64,000 nt of DNA from an uncultured Phycisphaerales bacterium (GCA_937927975.1 CALEZT010000089.1:62001-126000); one strand, 5' to 3'. Positions 8,701-17,342 are shown, counted from the stretch's first letter. The notes: generated by a model not told the origin, from the sequence alone. A program made the numbers and translations.

Positions 8701-11466
8701 CTTCAGGAACTCTACGTGGGCTACTCCGGCGACGGCACGCTGAGCATCGAAGATGGCGGCTACGTCGAAAGCGGCGTCACCGCCATCGGCCTGCTGCCGG
8801 ACAGCACGGGGGCCGTGACGGTGGATGGAGTGGCCGGGGACGGTGAAGGTGACGTCTCCCTCTGGGAGAACCTCGGTTCGATTGTCGTGGGTGGCTACGG
8901 CGACGGAACATTGACCGTCTCCAACGGCGGCGAAGTCTACTCGAGCGAACTGTACATTGGTGGATACGATCCCGACAGTCTTCCTTTCGATGTCGGTGAG
9001 ATCGATTCCTATCCCGATGGGACCGGCGCGGTGACTGTCACGGGCGAAGGGTCCTATTTCGAGACGGAAGTCCTGGTGGCCGGCGTTACCGGCGACGGCA
9101 CTCTGAATGTCCTGGCCGGCGGTGAGGTGGAAAGCGAGGCCGGCATCGTCGCGTTCGGGCCGGACAGCGTCGGCAACGTCGTCGTCAACGGCGACGGCTC
9201 GACGTGGACCCTCGTCGATCTGGACGAAGAGGAGGAGAACTGGTCCATCCTCGGCGTGGGCATCTACGGCACCGGCCAGTTGACCGTCTCCAACGGCGGG
9301 CAGGTGACCGTTGCCGACGCCGTGGTGGGCGGGTTTGACCTTGAGGACCTCGGCATGCCGCAGTACTACGATTTGTTCGGCGATCCCAACGGCAACGGAA
9401 CGATCAATGTGACCGGCCTCGGTTCCCTGCTGGATGTGGAGTACGAGCTGTGCATTGGCCACAGCGGCCTCGGCACTCTGCTGATCTCCAACGGCGGCCG
9501 GGTGAACACAGGAGACGACGCCTTCGTCGGCGACGAGCCCAACGGCGTCGGCGCCGTCTCGGTCACTGGGGCGGCGGAAGAGCCGTCTCAGTGGGTGATC
9601 TCGGACGACCTGTACGTCGGCGGTTACGGGACGGGCGCTCTGACGATCAGCGACGGGGGCGAAGTCATCACGGACGAAGACGCCTTCATCGGCTATGGCG
9701 AATCCGGCAGCGGCACGGTCGTCGTGACCGGCGAGGACTCGATCTGGATGGTCGGCGAGCAACTGTACGTGGGCGGACACGAGGAAGGCGCCGCGGGGGA
9801 TGGCTCATTGTACGTCAACGACGGCGGTCAGGTCACCGTCTGGGACGAGATGTACGTTTGGGAGACCGGCCTCGTCGGCGGCGACGGCACGATCACCGTG
9901 ATGAATCCGACGACTCTCCACAACTACGGAACCATCGCTCCGGGCGACGACGGGATCGGTACGCTGACCATCGAGGGCAGTGTGGTCTTCCACGAAGGCT
10001 CCACCTTTGCGGTCGATATCAACAACACGACGAGCGACAGACTCACCATCTCGGGGGAAGTGACAATCGAAGGCGGCACCGTCCAGGTCAGTTCCGAAGG
10101 CACGATCATAGGCGAGCATTCCTACCAGATCCTGGATGGCTATCTTGTCAACGGTGAATTCGACGTGCTTGATACGGCGTTGCTGGACTTCACGGTCGTT
10201 GATGCCAACCTGACGTATCCGGGCAGTTCTGTCTGGCTCTACCTCACGGCGGAGGAATTCAACGATCCGAACGTTGCCCAAACCTACAATCAACGCCAGG
10301 TCGCCGGGGCCCTCCAGGATATCGGCGAGGAAGGCGGCAATGACGTCACGGATGCGGTGCAGGATCTTGAGACCGCCGACGATGTTCGCGGCGCATACGA
10401 TCAATTGAGCGGTCAGACCCGACCTCCGCTGGCGCCGATGACGATCGCAGGCAGCTCCAAGTTCCTGGGTACCGTGACCAGCCGCGTCCAGACCGTCAAG
10501 ACCGGTCTGGTGGCCGGCGCGTTCGACTCCAAGCTGCTGGCGGCTGCCGGGCCGGACCAGGCCCTCGGCGGATCCACCAGCCGGGGCGGTCAGGATTTCG
10601 CCGTCGGCAATGGAACGAGCGTTTTGGCCGACAAGCGGTGGGGCCTCTGGGGCCGGGGCTATGGCCTGTACGGCGACCGCGATTCCGGCGATGAACTGCC
10701 CGGCTACGGCTACCACATCTTCGGCGGCAGTTTCGGCGTGGACTACCAGTTCACCGAGACTCTGCTGGCCGGCTTGGTTGGCGGCATGTCCGAGGGCGAC
10801 GTGGACTTCGACAACTCGCGGGACAGCACCGACTTCGGCGCAGCCCACATCGGCCTCTACGGCAGCCTGGCCTGGGATGTCTGGAACGTGGATGCCGTCG
10901 CGACCTACGCCAATCTGGACTACGAAACCCGTCGGTTCGTCGATCTGCTCGACGAGCGGCTCTCGGGCAACTTCGACGGTTCGGAGTTCGCGGCCTACGT
11001 GGAGGTCAGTCGCGATTACGAGCTGGCCCCGGACCTGACCCTGGCGCCCCTGGCGTCGGTGCAGTACACGTATCTCGATCTGGACTCCTACACCGAAACC
11101 GGCGGGGTCAGCGCCCTGACGTTCGAGAGCCAGACGCACGAATCGATTCGCGGCTCGCTCGGCGCTCGGCTGACGAAGCGACTGATCGAGACGGCCGGCG
11201 ACTTCCGGGCCGATGTTCAGCTTCGAGGCCGTTGGGTGCACGAGTTCGGCGACGACCGTGCCAGCGTGGACACGTCCTTTGCCAGCGATCCGACGGTGGT
11301 CTTCACGGTCAAGGACGACGCAATTTCCCGCGACAGCGCCGTGCTGGGGCTGGGCTTCCTGACCGAACTCAACGACCGTACGCGGGCGTACTTCGACTAC
11401 GACACGCGGCTCAACAGCGACGAGACCGTCCACGTGTTCAGCGCCTCGCTGCAATACCGCTGGTAA
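5731..11466 (+). CDS. Giant autotransporter with T5SS/PEP-CTERM-type repeats
   Basis: I start this 1911-residue protein at the ATG at 5731, where GGAAGGGA lies 6-8 bases upstream. The frame opens at 5680, but that would place residues ahead of the signal peptide. A signal peptide (about residues 10-30) precedes a passenger of roughly 1400 residues made of short beta-strand repeats (VG..G.G.L.I..GG.V.S....G....G.VTV.G.GS), the T5SS/PEP-CTERM-associated repeat. About ten larger units of roughly 115 residues each carry an IGG(F/Y)D-type acidic loop. Residues ~1631-1911 form the autotransporter beta-barrel, ending in the expected aromatic residue (QYRW). The barrel should sit in the outer membrane and expose the passenger, probably as an adhesin or surface fibre. 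Confidence 0.88.
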   Translation: MVSGRSTQVRDMALVFFAVLTLFCAQSPASITPTGSIDPAYDSSDPWVINAGEFIVGFEGDGTLSVTAGSDVMTSSMVFVGDYASEAAGTTGTLNLTGLGSTFTIDPMGESEFFIGPRAEGYLTVADQAILTSHDAIIGGSPVFSELDELIDVVAGDGSATVSGGAQWNLGDGWLTVAGAGTGELIIEDGGSATMNSLEVGLTPDSSGEVTVGELGSLTATEDIVVGVWGQGNMTVTDGGQVQSARGWIGGVDTDVVTYEEALFAGYGSPSGIGSVTVIGDDGEEEGQNSQWTIDEYLVVGGSGVGFLSIQDNGVVTVPEAYIGGMPVVLGEEEEFSSDLLAHGDGTLNVYSGGTLNVTGEATLYVGYSGTGELNVEGGGDVTAESVVVGTAPDVTGTVIVTGAGSTLTAEDATIGAWGTGNVTISAGGQVTAQYMSIGGFNADDVDDLPQEVLDEFGDGLGTGVVTVMGDGSSLSVTGDYPLLVGYFGTGTLTASEGGSVESDSLMVGAAPDATGTVTIDDAELAIAGSAAVGAWGQGNLTVSGGSEASVGTLYIGGFDEDEAPEELVEAFGDPLGTGTVAVTGAGSVLDVTEDNAVYIGYSGSGTLEILNGGQVNSNTGRVGFLEDSTGLVMVDGIDSLWRITGSGAHLEPLAAGEGEVIVRNGGQIVVTGHTGGLDVAGNITVGSEGSNNEFSLGDGSDVYSEGLVIGGYDPEFETLAEYFDADLGDGSGAVTIADNGSVWDAEYVIVGMGGQGSLDILGGGEIMDTFGWIGMAPGAIGTATLDTGSRWVNSEELAVGVWGSGTLDILGGSRVYAADVYIGGVPLSMFEGEYTEEMIPTGTGVVNVAGEGSRLYATQLDSLYVGYYGDGALNVTEGGYVVSNTAGVAVMPGSVGAVTVGGGSYDEGEEGFNFTPSTWQNYSSMFVGGYGVGEMTILDGGLVDINQNLYIGGFDPDFFGIDVEAIGYDPNGTGTVTVTGEGSTLYGTGLQELYVGYSGDGTLSIEDGGYVESGVTAIGLLPDSTGAVTVDGVAGDGEGDVSLWENLGSIVVGGYGDGTLTVSNGGEVYSSELYIGGYDPDSLPFDVGEIDSYPDGTGAVTVTGEGSYFETEVLVAGVTGDGTLNVLAGGEVESEAGIVAFGPDSVGNVVVNGDGSTWTLVDLDEEEENWSILGVGIYGTGQLTVSNGGQVTVADAVVGGFDLEDLGMPQYYDLFGDPNGNGTINVTGLGSLLDVEYELCIGHSGLGTLLISNGGRVNTGDDAFVGDEPNGVGAVSVTGAAEEPSQWVISDDLYVGGYGTGALTISDGGEVITDEDAFIGYGESGSGTVVVTGEDSIWMVGEQLYVGGHEEGAAGDGSLYVNDGGQVTVWDEMYVWETGLVGGDGTITVMNPTTLHNYGTIAPGDDGIGTLTIEGSVVFHEGSTFAVDINNTTSDRLTISGEVTIEGGTVQVSSEGTIIGEHSYQILDGYLVNGEFDVLDTALLDFTVVDANLTYPGSSVWLYLTAEEFNDPNVAQTYNQRQVAGALQDIGEEGGNDVTDAVQDLETADDVRGAYDQLSGQTRPPLAPMTIAGSSKFLGTVTSRVQTVKTGLVAGAFDSKLLAAAGPDQALGGSTSRGGQDFAVGNGTSVLADKRWGLWGRGYGLYGDRDSGDELPGYGYHIFGGSFGVDYQFTETLLAGLVGGMSEGDVDFDNSRDSTDFGAAHIGLYGSLAWDVWNVDAVATYANLDYETRRFVDLLDERLSGNFDGSEFAAYVEVSRDYELAPDLTLAPLASVQYTYLDLDSYTETGGVSALTFESQTHESIRGSLGARLTKRLIETAGDFRADVQLRGRWVHEFGDDRASVDTSFASDPTVVFTVKDDAISRDSAVLGLGFLTELNDRTRAYFDYDTRLNSDETVHVFSASLQYRW

Positions 11467-11500
11467 TTCAACCGGCGTCGAATCTCCAGTCCAATCCACA

Positions 11501-11527
11501 TCGGGGCCGGCCATGAGCCGGCCCCGA
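11501..11527 (+). terminator. Terminator-like hairpin after the autotransporter gene
   Basis: A perfect 11-bp stem, TCGGGGCCGGC (11501-11511) with GCCGGCCCCGA (11517-11527), has a 5-base loop. The following bases (TCGATTCT) are only modestly T-rich, so it may need Rho or act mainly to protect mRNA. Confidence 0.55.
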
Positions 11528-11853
11528 TCGATTCTCCCCTGAATCGTGCGGTGTTTCACGCCTCCGCGACGATCACTCGATTTCCCTCTCGAAGAAGAGG
11601 TTCGTGGGCATTTTCCGTGAACCGCAGGCTCCTGTCCCTGTATATATTGGAAACGCGGCTCAGAGGCCCGTGTGAAGGTTGAGCCCGGAGGGTGCAGGAC
11701 AGAAGTCAAGAACAATCAAGAGTAGAATCGGGAACAATGGAGTGGGGGCTGGCGCAAGCCGGAAGGATTCTCGGGCCAGACGCATCGCTCAATCCCGCCC
11801 AAATACATCTTCGCATGTAGTCATCACGACAAGGCAGGAATAAAGGATCACCA
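11528..11853. other. Intergenic stretch without a supported gene
   Basis: No coding region or RNA gene is convincing. A TATATAT run near 11641-11647 could be a -10 element but has no good partner upstream. A GGCT/AGCC mini-hairpin near 11737-11750 superficially recalls c-di-GMP riboswitch sequence but lacks the full motif. Confidence 0.3.
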
Positions 11854-12672
11854 ATGGAGCGTTCAAAGTGGATTCTCAGTATAGGCGCACTGGCGTGCGT
11901 CTCGTGGCTTCCGGCCGGGGCGGTCCCCACATGGCCGAGCCTGGACAGCGATTGGAGTACGGTCATGATGGGAGGGTCGCCCTATGTGGACGCCCGGACC
12001 AATGACCCTTGGGACAACCGCGGCACCCCGCCGCAGGGCCCGGTGGACATCGTGGGAGGGATTGATCAGAGTGGAAACGGTCCGTTTGGGGCCGGTTTCT
12101 GGGCCTATAACGCCAATGACCTGATGTTTCGAATGAGAGTGGACACCGATCCGAGCGTCGGCGGACAGTTCGTCTGGACGGCGCTGCTGAACACGGACGC
12201 GGATTCCGACGTCGATTGGGCGGTTCAACTGGATCTGTCCGGAGACAACCAGGTGGAACTCGTGCAGGCGATTTCCGGCGGGCCTTCCAACGGGTGGGAC
12301 ATCACCCTCGCTGGCACTCCCCACAGCATCGGTTTTGACGCGGCCACATACTCGCGCTTCGTGAACGCCTCCGGGACTCTCGACCCGCCGTACACGGGTT
12401 CCCAGTTCCACGGGCCCGGCCCGGCCAACGACGATTGGTTCGTGGACATCGCCATCCCTCTTGCGACATTCACCGCCGCCAGCGGATGGCAGCCCGGCGA
12501 CCCGCTGGGCATCGCGTTCTCGACCTCATCGACGCACACGCTCGACAACAAGGACCGACCGGACTATCGGATCTGGGGCGATGTTCCCGCTGTCCCTGCT
12601 CCCGGGGCTCTGATCCTTGGAGGGCTGGGCGCCGGCGTGGTCGGGTGGCTTCGCCGAAGCAGGCTGCTGTAG
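11854..12672 (+). CDS. PEP-CTERM sorting-domain secreted protein
   Basis: The 272-residue protein has a signal peptide (about 1-23, ending AGA-V) and a beta-rich body (about 25-240) with Asp-rich segments such as NTDADSDVDWAVQLDLSGDNQ. The C-terminal tail (about 248-272) has VPAPGALILGG, a short hydrophobic helix, then GWLRRSRLL, the planctomycete version of the PEP-CTERM signal that exosortase recognises. The body pattern resembles exported proteins that summarise as lamin/cellulose-binding-like sandwiches, without a confident family. AAAGGA lies 6 bases before the ATG. No exosortase gene is in the window. An intrinsic terminator follows. Confidence 0.8.
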   Translation: MERSKWILSIGALACVSWLPAGAVPTWPSLDSDWSTVMMGGSPYVDARTNDPWDNRGTPPQGPVDIVGGIDQSGNGPFGAGFWAYNANDLMFRMRVDTDPSVGGQFVWTALLNTDADSDVDWAVQLDLSGDNQVELVQAISGGPSNGWDITLAGTPHSIGFDAATYSRFVNASGTLDPPYTGSQFHGPGPANDDWFVDIAIPLATFTAASGWQPGDPLGIAFSTSSTHTLDNKDRPDYRIWGDVPAVPAPGALILGGLGAGVVGWLRRSRLL

Positions 12673-12697
12673 GGTTCAAGTCGATTGTTTCTCCACA

Positions 12698-12725
12698 GGG
12701 CTGCGGGTTCGTCCGCAGCCCTTTT
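12698..12725 (+). terminator. Intrinsic terminator after the PEP-CTERM gene
   Basis: The 9-bp stem GGGCTGCGG (12698-12706)/CCGCAGCCC (12713-12721) has a 6-base loop and is followed by TTTT. It lies between convergent genes and may serve the plus-strand gene only. Confidence 0.75.
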
Positions 12726-12798
12726 GACTGATAGGAAAGCGATTCATCTCTGTGACCCAGGATCGGCGAGGATGACGGTCGGGGCACCCGCTTGCCGA

Positions 12799-14997
12799 TC
12801 AGCATGGCAGGCAAGTTCGTGACGTTGGCTCTCCGACGGCGCGGCGATTCCCGACGAGGTAGCCCAGGCAGAAGGTCATGGCGGTTGCGATGGGAAAGTG
12901 CCACGGCCAGGCGAGCGTGATATGTACGGGCCGGTTATCGGGTGTGGTCCCGACCACGGCCAGGCTCAGGACCAGAACCAGCAGCACTGCGACGGCGATG
13001 TAGAAGATCTTCTCGGGCTGTTGTCGAAGCCGACGAAAGGCTTGGACCAGCAGAATCACCGAGGCCGCCACGACAATCCCCTGCGGGACGGTCTGGTGCC
13101 AACTCAGGGCGAAGACCGTCAGCATGGACAGAGGAACGCCCCAGAGCAAACCGAGGTCGTCGCGTCGCGTCGGCAGGAAGGCCAGCAGGAACACGCCCAG
13201 CAGACCGCCGTAGGTGTAGGCCGCCATCGCCAGGGCGAACTGAATCAGATCGGCGTACGAGCGGGCGATGACGTCGCAATAGATGGCAAAGGCGGTGAGC
13301 AGGATGCCCCAGATCAGGACGACGACGCGAGAGGCCCTGACGTAGTGACGGTCGGAAGCCTGCGGTTTGAGAAACGGCTGGTAGAAGATGGAGATGGTGG
13401 ACTGGGACAGGGCCGCCAGGAGCGAGTCGAGCGTGGAGATGGCGGCGGCAAAGATGGCCGCCATGAGCAAGCCGGACAGCAGCGGCGGCATCACGCCGAC
13501 GATATAGACCGCGAAGACTTTCATGGAGTCGGCATCGACCACGACCCGCTCCGGCGCCGTCAGGGGCACATGGCGATAGTAGACGAAGATCGCCGCGCCG
13601 ACGAAGAGCAGCAGAAGGGTCAACACCTGGGACAGACCGGACCAGACGATCGCCTTCCTCGCTTGTCCCGGCCCCTTGCAGGTGAACAGACGCTGCACGA
13701 GCAGTTGGTCGGTCCCGTGAGAGGACAGAGTCAGGAAACTGAAACCGATCAAGCCGCACCAGAGCGTGTACGCTTCGTGGGCGTTGAGATTCAGGTTGAG
13801 AACTCGGAACTTCCCGGCATGACCGGCCTCCGAGACGATGGCGGCCAGACCGCCGTCGAGACGGGTCGAGGCGAACGCCACGGCGGCAACGGCTCCGACA
13901 ACGAACAGCAGGAACTGAATCGCGTCGGTCCACACAACGGTCGTGATCCCGCCCATGAGGGTCCAACCGATGGAGACGACGCCGATCAGGACGATGGAGG
14001 TAGTGACGTCAGTGCCGGTGACGACCTGAAGAGCTTTGGCCGCGATGTAGATGCGCGCGCCCTGGGCGAGGATGCCGCCAATCATGAAGAGGCCTGTGGT
14101 GAGGTTCTTCATGCGCGGGCCCAACTGCCGGCCGATGTACTCGTACGGCGAGTAGATCTCGCGTTCGTAATAGGCGGGGATGAAGAAGTAGCCGATGAGC
14201 AAGCGCGCCAGGATGGTCCCGAGGGCGAGTTGGATGTAGGTCATGTCCCCGCCTGCGGAAAAGACCAGGGCCGGAACGACGAGGAACGTCGCGGCCGACA
14301 GTTCCGTGGCGATGACGGAGCCGCAGACAGCGGGCCAGGGCAGCCTGCGCCCGCCGAGAAAGAAGTCTCTCATCGAAACCTGCTTGCCGGCCAGCAGGCC
14401 GCCCAGCACTGTTGTTATCGCGAGGTACGCGACAATGACGAGCCAGGCCCGCGCGCCGAACTTGCGCGAGACGGTTTCGAGGGCGGTTCCGACGCGACGG
14501 GACTGAATCTCCCGTTCCAGGGCCGCAATACGCGTCTCGGCCCGCTGGAGCGAAGCCTGGTGCTCCCGTGCAACGCGCAGGGCGCGGAGATGCACAAGAC
14601 CCATTCCGTCACGGCCCTGTGTACGCTCGGCAAACGACGTCCAGCGGGTTGCGGCTCGCGCGAGTTCATCGCGCTCCGCGCGGGCGGCGTCCCGTTGCGT
14701 CCGCAACTCTGCCCATTGCGCCAGGAGCGAGTCTCTTTTCGCGGCGTCGGCGGCCGTGAGCAGATCGTCGTCGGAGACGCCCTCCCTGGAGTCTTCGGTT
14801 GCGGTCGTCTCGGGAGACTCCGCCGCATTCCAGATCGCGCGGGCGCGGACCTGCACTTCAGCAGGGAATGAGGCGATGAAATCGTCGAAACGGACGGAAT
14901 TCTGCGCCGACGCCGGACAGGGGGCCGACAAGGCCATCAGCGTGACAATCGTCACGAGCGGCATACGAATGCACTGTCGCATATCCGCTGCCATCAT
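12799..14997 (-). CDS. Sodium:solute symporter with periplasmic coiled-coil head
   Basis: The 732-residue protein starts at an ATG that overlaps the murQ stop codon (ATGA), so it is probably translated by coupling. Residues ~12-31 form a signal peptide. Residues ~80-165 are charged and heptad-like (RDAARAERDEL, QRAETRIAALEREI), probably a periplasmic coiled coil. From ~185 on there are about 12-13 membrane helices with SSS-family features (FFLGGRRLPW, GRQLGPRMKN, GTDQLLVQRLF, ISTLDSLLAALSQSTI). SSS proteins import sugars, sialic acid or amino acids with sodium and are normally near 500 residues, so the head is extra. Operon context with murQ and anmK suggests a muramic-sugar importer (inference). 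Confidence 0.8.
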   Translation of the reverse strand: MMAADMRQCIRMPLVTIVTLMALSAPCPASAQNSVRFDDFIASFPAEVQVRARAIWNAAESPETTATEDSREGVSDDDLLTAADAAKRDSLLAQWAELRTQRDAARAERDELARAATRWTSFAERTQGRDGMGLVHLRALRVAREHQASLQRAETRIAALEREIQSRRVGTALETVSRKFGARAWLVIVAYLAITTVLGGLLAGKQVSMRDFFLGGRRLPWPAVCGSVIATELSAATFLVVPALVFSAGGDMTYIQLALGTILARLLIGYFFIPAYYEREIYSPYEYIGRQLGPRMKNLTTGLFMIGGILAQGARIYIAAKALQVVTGTDVTTSIVLIGVVSIGWTLMGGITTVVWTDAIQFLLFVVGAVAAVAFASTRLDGGLAAIVSEAGHAGKFRVLNLNLNAHEAYTLWCGLIGFSFLTLSSHGTDQLLVQRLFTCKGPGQARKAIVWSGLSQVLTLLLLFVGAAIFVYYRHVPLTAPERVVVDADSMKVFAVYIVGVMPPLLSGLLMAAIFAAAISTLDSLLAALSQSTISIFYQPFLKPQASDRHYVRASRVVVLIWGILLTAFAIYCDVIARSYADLIQFALAMAAYTYGGLLGVFLLAFLPTRRDDLGLLWGVPLSMLTVFALSWHQTVPQGIVVAASVILLVQAFRRLRQQPEKIFYIAVAVLLVLVLSLAVVGTTPDNRPVHITLAWPWHFPIATAMTFCLGYLVGNRRAVGEPTSRTCLPC

Positions 14998-15929
14998 GCG
15001 GTCTCCCCGGCGTCCGCGATCGCTCTTCGCAGAATCTGGTCGTTCCTGTCCAGGATCGTCATCGCCTGGTCCAGGCCCACGCGTCGAAAGTGCATGACGA
15101 CGGCGGGTTTGACCTTGCCCTCAGCTCGATCCAGCAGGGTCTTGGCCTTGGGCCGCGAGAGGCCAGTCAATTCCATGACGATTCGCAACGAACGGTCGCG
15201 GAGCTTTCTGTTGACCGCCTGCAGGTCGACCATGAGGTTGCCGTGAACCTTGCCCAGCTTGACCATGGCCGTGGTCGTGAGCATGTTGAGCACGAGCTTG
15301 GTCGCCGTCCCGGCCTTCATCCGCGTCGAACCAGTCACGATCTCCGGCCCGACCACCGGATTGATGATGATGTTGGCGGGGATGGATTGGACGACCTCCG
15401 GCGCGCAGGTCACGCACACGGTCTGCGCCCCGAGCTTGCGGGCTTGGCGCAGCGCGCCGTGCACGAAGGGCGTCACGCCGCAGGCTGCAAGGCCCACGAC
15501 CACGTCGCGCGAGGTCACCTTTTTCTGGTCGATCTGCGCCGCGCCGCCTTCGACATCATCCTCGGCCCCTTCGATGGAACGCACCAGCGCCTTGCGGCCG
15601 CCTGCGATGATGCCCTGGACCATCGACCGCTTGACGCCGAACGTGGGAGGACATTCGGAGGCGTCCAGGACGCCCAGCCTGCCGCTGGTGCCGGCGCCGA
15701 CGTAGAAGAGCCGCCCGCCTTTGCGAAAGCGGTCCACGATCGCGTCGATCGCGGCCGCGATGCTTTCTCGCTGCGAACCGACGGCCTCCGGGACGGTCCG
15801 GTCTTCGGAGTTGATCAGGTCCACGATCTCCAGCGTGGGCAGCGTGTCGATGTTCGCGCTTCTCGGATTGCGCTTCTCGGTGGTGGGCAGGCGTTTTCGC
15901 GGGGCCATGTTCGCTTCTCGGAACTCCAC
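14994..15929 (-). CDS. murQ: N-acetylmuramic acid 6-phosphate etherase
   Basis: This enzyme cleaves the lactyl ether of MurNAc-6-phosphate to give GlcNAc-6-phosphate and D-lactate, in cytoplasmic cell-wall recycling. The 311-residue length fits the family. The SIS-domain signature YVGAGTSGRLGVLDASECP (about 77-94) contains the catalytic Glu (Glu92 here, equivalent to E. coli Glu83), and SIEGAEDD carries the second acidic residue. VTGSTRMKAGTATK and the C-terminal helical lid are also present. The start is a GTG at 15929 with GGGAG upstream, one base after the anmK stop; an ATG at 15908 (MAPRKRLP) is an alternative. It is coupled to the downstream symporter gene. Confidence 0.95.
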   Translation of the reverse strand: MEFREANMAPRKRLPTTEKRNPRSANIDTLPTLEIVDLINSEDRTVPEAVGSQRESIAAAIDAIVDRFRKGGRLFYVGAGTSGRLGVLDASECPPTFGVKRSMVQGIIAGGRKALVRSIEGAEDDVEGGAAQIDQKKVTSRDVVVGLAACGVTPFVHGALRQARKLGAQTVCVTCAPEVVQSIPANIIINPVVGPEIVTGSTRMKAGTATKLVLNMLTTTAMVKLGKVHGNLMVDLQAVNRKLRDRSLRIVMELTGLSRPKAKTLLDRAEGKVKPAVVMHFRRVGLDQAMTILDRNDQILRRAIADAGETA

Positions 15930-15930
15930 G

Positions 15931-17151
15931 TCATACTCCCGGCACGATCTTCCCTAAAATGACCGGTTCGTCCGCCCCCGTGACGCTGGGGAGGTTGTTG
16001 GGCAGCCCCTGGATCGTTGCATACGCGAGGATGGCGAACGATACGGCCTCCTTGGCATCGACGCTGATGCCGAATTCATCCGTCGAGCGGATTCTAACGT
16101 CCGCAAGTTGCGACCGCAACATGCTCACGAGCGTCGCATTGTGCGAGCCGCCGCCGCAGAGGATCATCTCGTCCGGCAGGGTCGGCAGAAACCTGCGATA
16201 GGCGGTCGCGATCGTCGAAGCCGTGAAGGCGGTCGCTGTTGCGAGCATATCCTCGGCCGACAACTTCAGCTTGCGGGCCTGGCCGTGGAGAGATTCGCAG
16301 TATTGCTGCCCGAACTGCTCCCGGCCGGTGGACTTGGGCGGCTTGCGTCGCAGGAAGGGGTGTCGCAGCATTTCTTTCAAGAGGCCCTCGTGCACTTCTC
16401 CTTTGGCGGCCATCGCGCCGCCGCGGTCGTAGTGGCGTCTGCCCTTGGTCACGATACGCACGAGGCCGTCGATGACCATGTTCCCTGGCCCGGTGTCAAA
16501 CGCGAGGACTTCGGGGTGTGTGTCGTGTCCGCAGGAGCAGGAATGTGAGCAGTTCCCATGATTCTTGCAGACAGGCAGGTATGTCACATTCGCGATGCCG
16601 CCGACATTCTGCACGGTCCGGCAGAGCTTCTTGTCGGAGAACAGCACGTAGTCCGCATACGGCACCAGCGGCGCGCCTTCGCCGCCGGCGGCCATATCGC
16701 GGGGCCGGAAGTCCGCGACGGTCGCGATACCGGTCCGCTGCGCGATCCGGCAAGGCTCGCCGATCTGGAGCGTCGAACGGATCATCTCTCCATCGTACTT
16801 GGGGCCCTGCGGATTGTGCCAGATCGTCTGGCCGTGCGAGCCGATCAGGTCGACCGAGTCCAGCGGCAGGCCGCTCTTGTTGCACAGCCGGATCACCGCC
16901 TCGGCGAAGACCTCGCCCAGCACGTGATTGTAGTGACAGATGTCGTCGAGCCTGGCGGTCTCGGGATTGCACAAGGCCAGGATGCCCTTTCGCAGGGAGG
17001 CGGAGTAGGGAAATGTCTCGAACGCCAGCACGCGCACCTTGCGGCCATGGATCTCCACGATGGCCACATCGACCCCGTCGGCCGAGGTCCCCGACATCAG
17101 CCCCGCCACCCACAGTCCCTTCTTCTTCGAACCTGTCTTCGACTTGCTCAT
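15931..17151 (-). CDS. anmK: Anhydro-N-acetylmuramic acid kinase
   Basis: AnmK opens the 1,6-anhydro ring of anhydroMurNAc and phosphorylates it to MurNAc-6-phosphate, the substrate of the next gene, murQ. The 406-residue protein starts at the ATG at 17151 behind GGAG. Recognisable motifs are GLMSGTSADG (17-26), SHGQTIWH, ADFRPRDMAAGGEGAPL, NVGGIANVTYL, FDTGPGNMVIDGL and LCGGGSHN. An unusual insertion at about 192-212 (CKNHGNCSHSCSCGHDTH) has four Cys and four His, just before the FDTGPGN motif. A perfect TATAAT -10 element lies about 60 bases upstream. First gene of the leftward operon. Confidence 0.95.
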   Translation of the reverse strand: MSKSKTGSKKKGLWVAGLMSGTSADGVDVAIVEIHGRKVRVLAFETFPYSASLRKGILALCNPETARLDDICHYNHVLGEVFAEAVIRLCNKSGLPLDSVDLIGSHGQTIWHNPQGPKYDGEMIRSTLQIGEPCRIAQRTGIATVADFRPRDMAAGGEGAPLVPYADYVLFSDKKLCRTVQNVGGIANVTYLPVCKNHGNCSHSCSCGHDTHPEVLAFDTGPGNMVIDGLVRIVTKGRRHYDRGGAMAAKGEVHEGLLKEMLRHPFLRRKPPKSTGREQFGQQYCESLHGQARKLKLSAEDMLATATAFTASTIATAYRRFLPTLPDEMILCGGGSHNATLVSMLRSQLADVRIRSTDEFGISVDAKEAVSFAILAYATIQGLPNNLPSVTGADEPVILGKIVPGV

Positions 17152-17209
17152 CGTTGCTCCACGCGGCTTCTTGCCGACGGTTGACCGATACGATTCATCC
17201 CAGCGAGCG

Positions 17210-17215
17210 ATTATA
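17210..17215 (-). promoter_or_regulatory. -10 element of the anmK-murQ-symporter operon
   Basis: The minus strand reads TATAAT, a perfect -10 hexamer, which puts a start near 17203 and gives a leader of about 50 nt to anmK. The -35 region (GTGCGA at 17 bases) is poor, so an activator may help. Confidence 0.5.
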
Positions 17216-17249
17216 GCCACCGTTGAGCGCAGTCGCACCCGAAATACCG

Positions 17250-17279
17250 TTGCCACCGAGCGTCGAGAGATGATATCAC
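17250..17279 (+). promoter_or_regulatory. Predicted promoter of the phosphodiester glycosidase operon
   Basis: TTGCCA (17250-17255) and TATCAC (17274-17279) are 18 bases apart on the plus strand and predict a start near 17287, about 56 bases ahead of the gene at 17343. With the anmK -10 element it forms a divergent control region of 191 bases that a shared regulator could bind. Confidence 0.4.
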
Positions 17280-17342
17280 TACGGCAGGTCGCTGCAATCG
17301 AGCAGGGCAGTCCGGCGATTCGGTTTCGGGAACACGAAGGAC

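Noticed and set aside
11735..11790. Resemblance to a c-di-GMP riboswitch core
   Set aside because: Only a GGCGCAAGCC-like word fits; the partner helix and conserved adenines are missing.
12898..14871. Long plus-strand frame of 657 codons opposite the symporter gene
   Set aside because: It is antisense to a clear SSS transporter and its composition (Asp/Gly/Arg-rich) is typical of a GC-rich shadow frame. The same applies to the long frames opposite rpoB, rpoC, fusA and the autotransporter.
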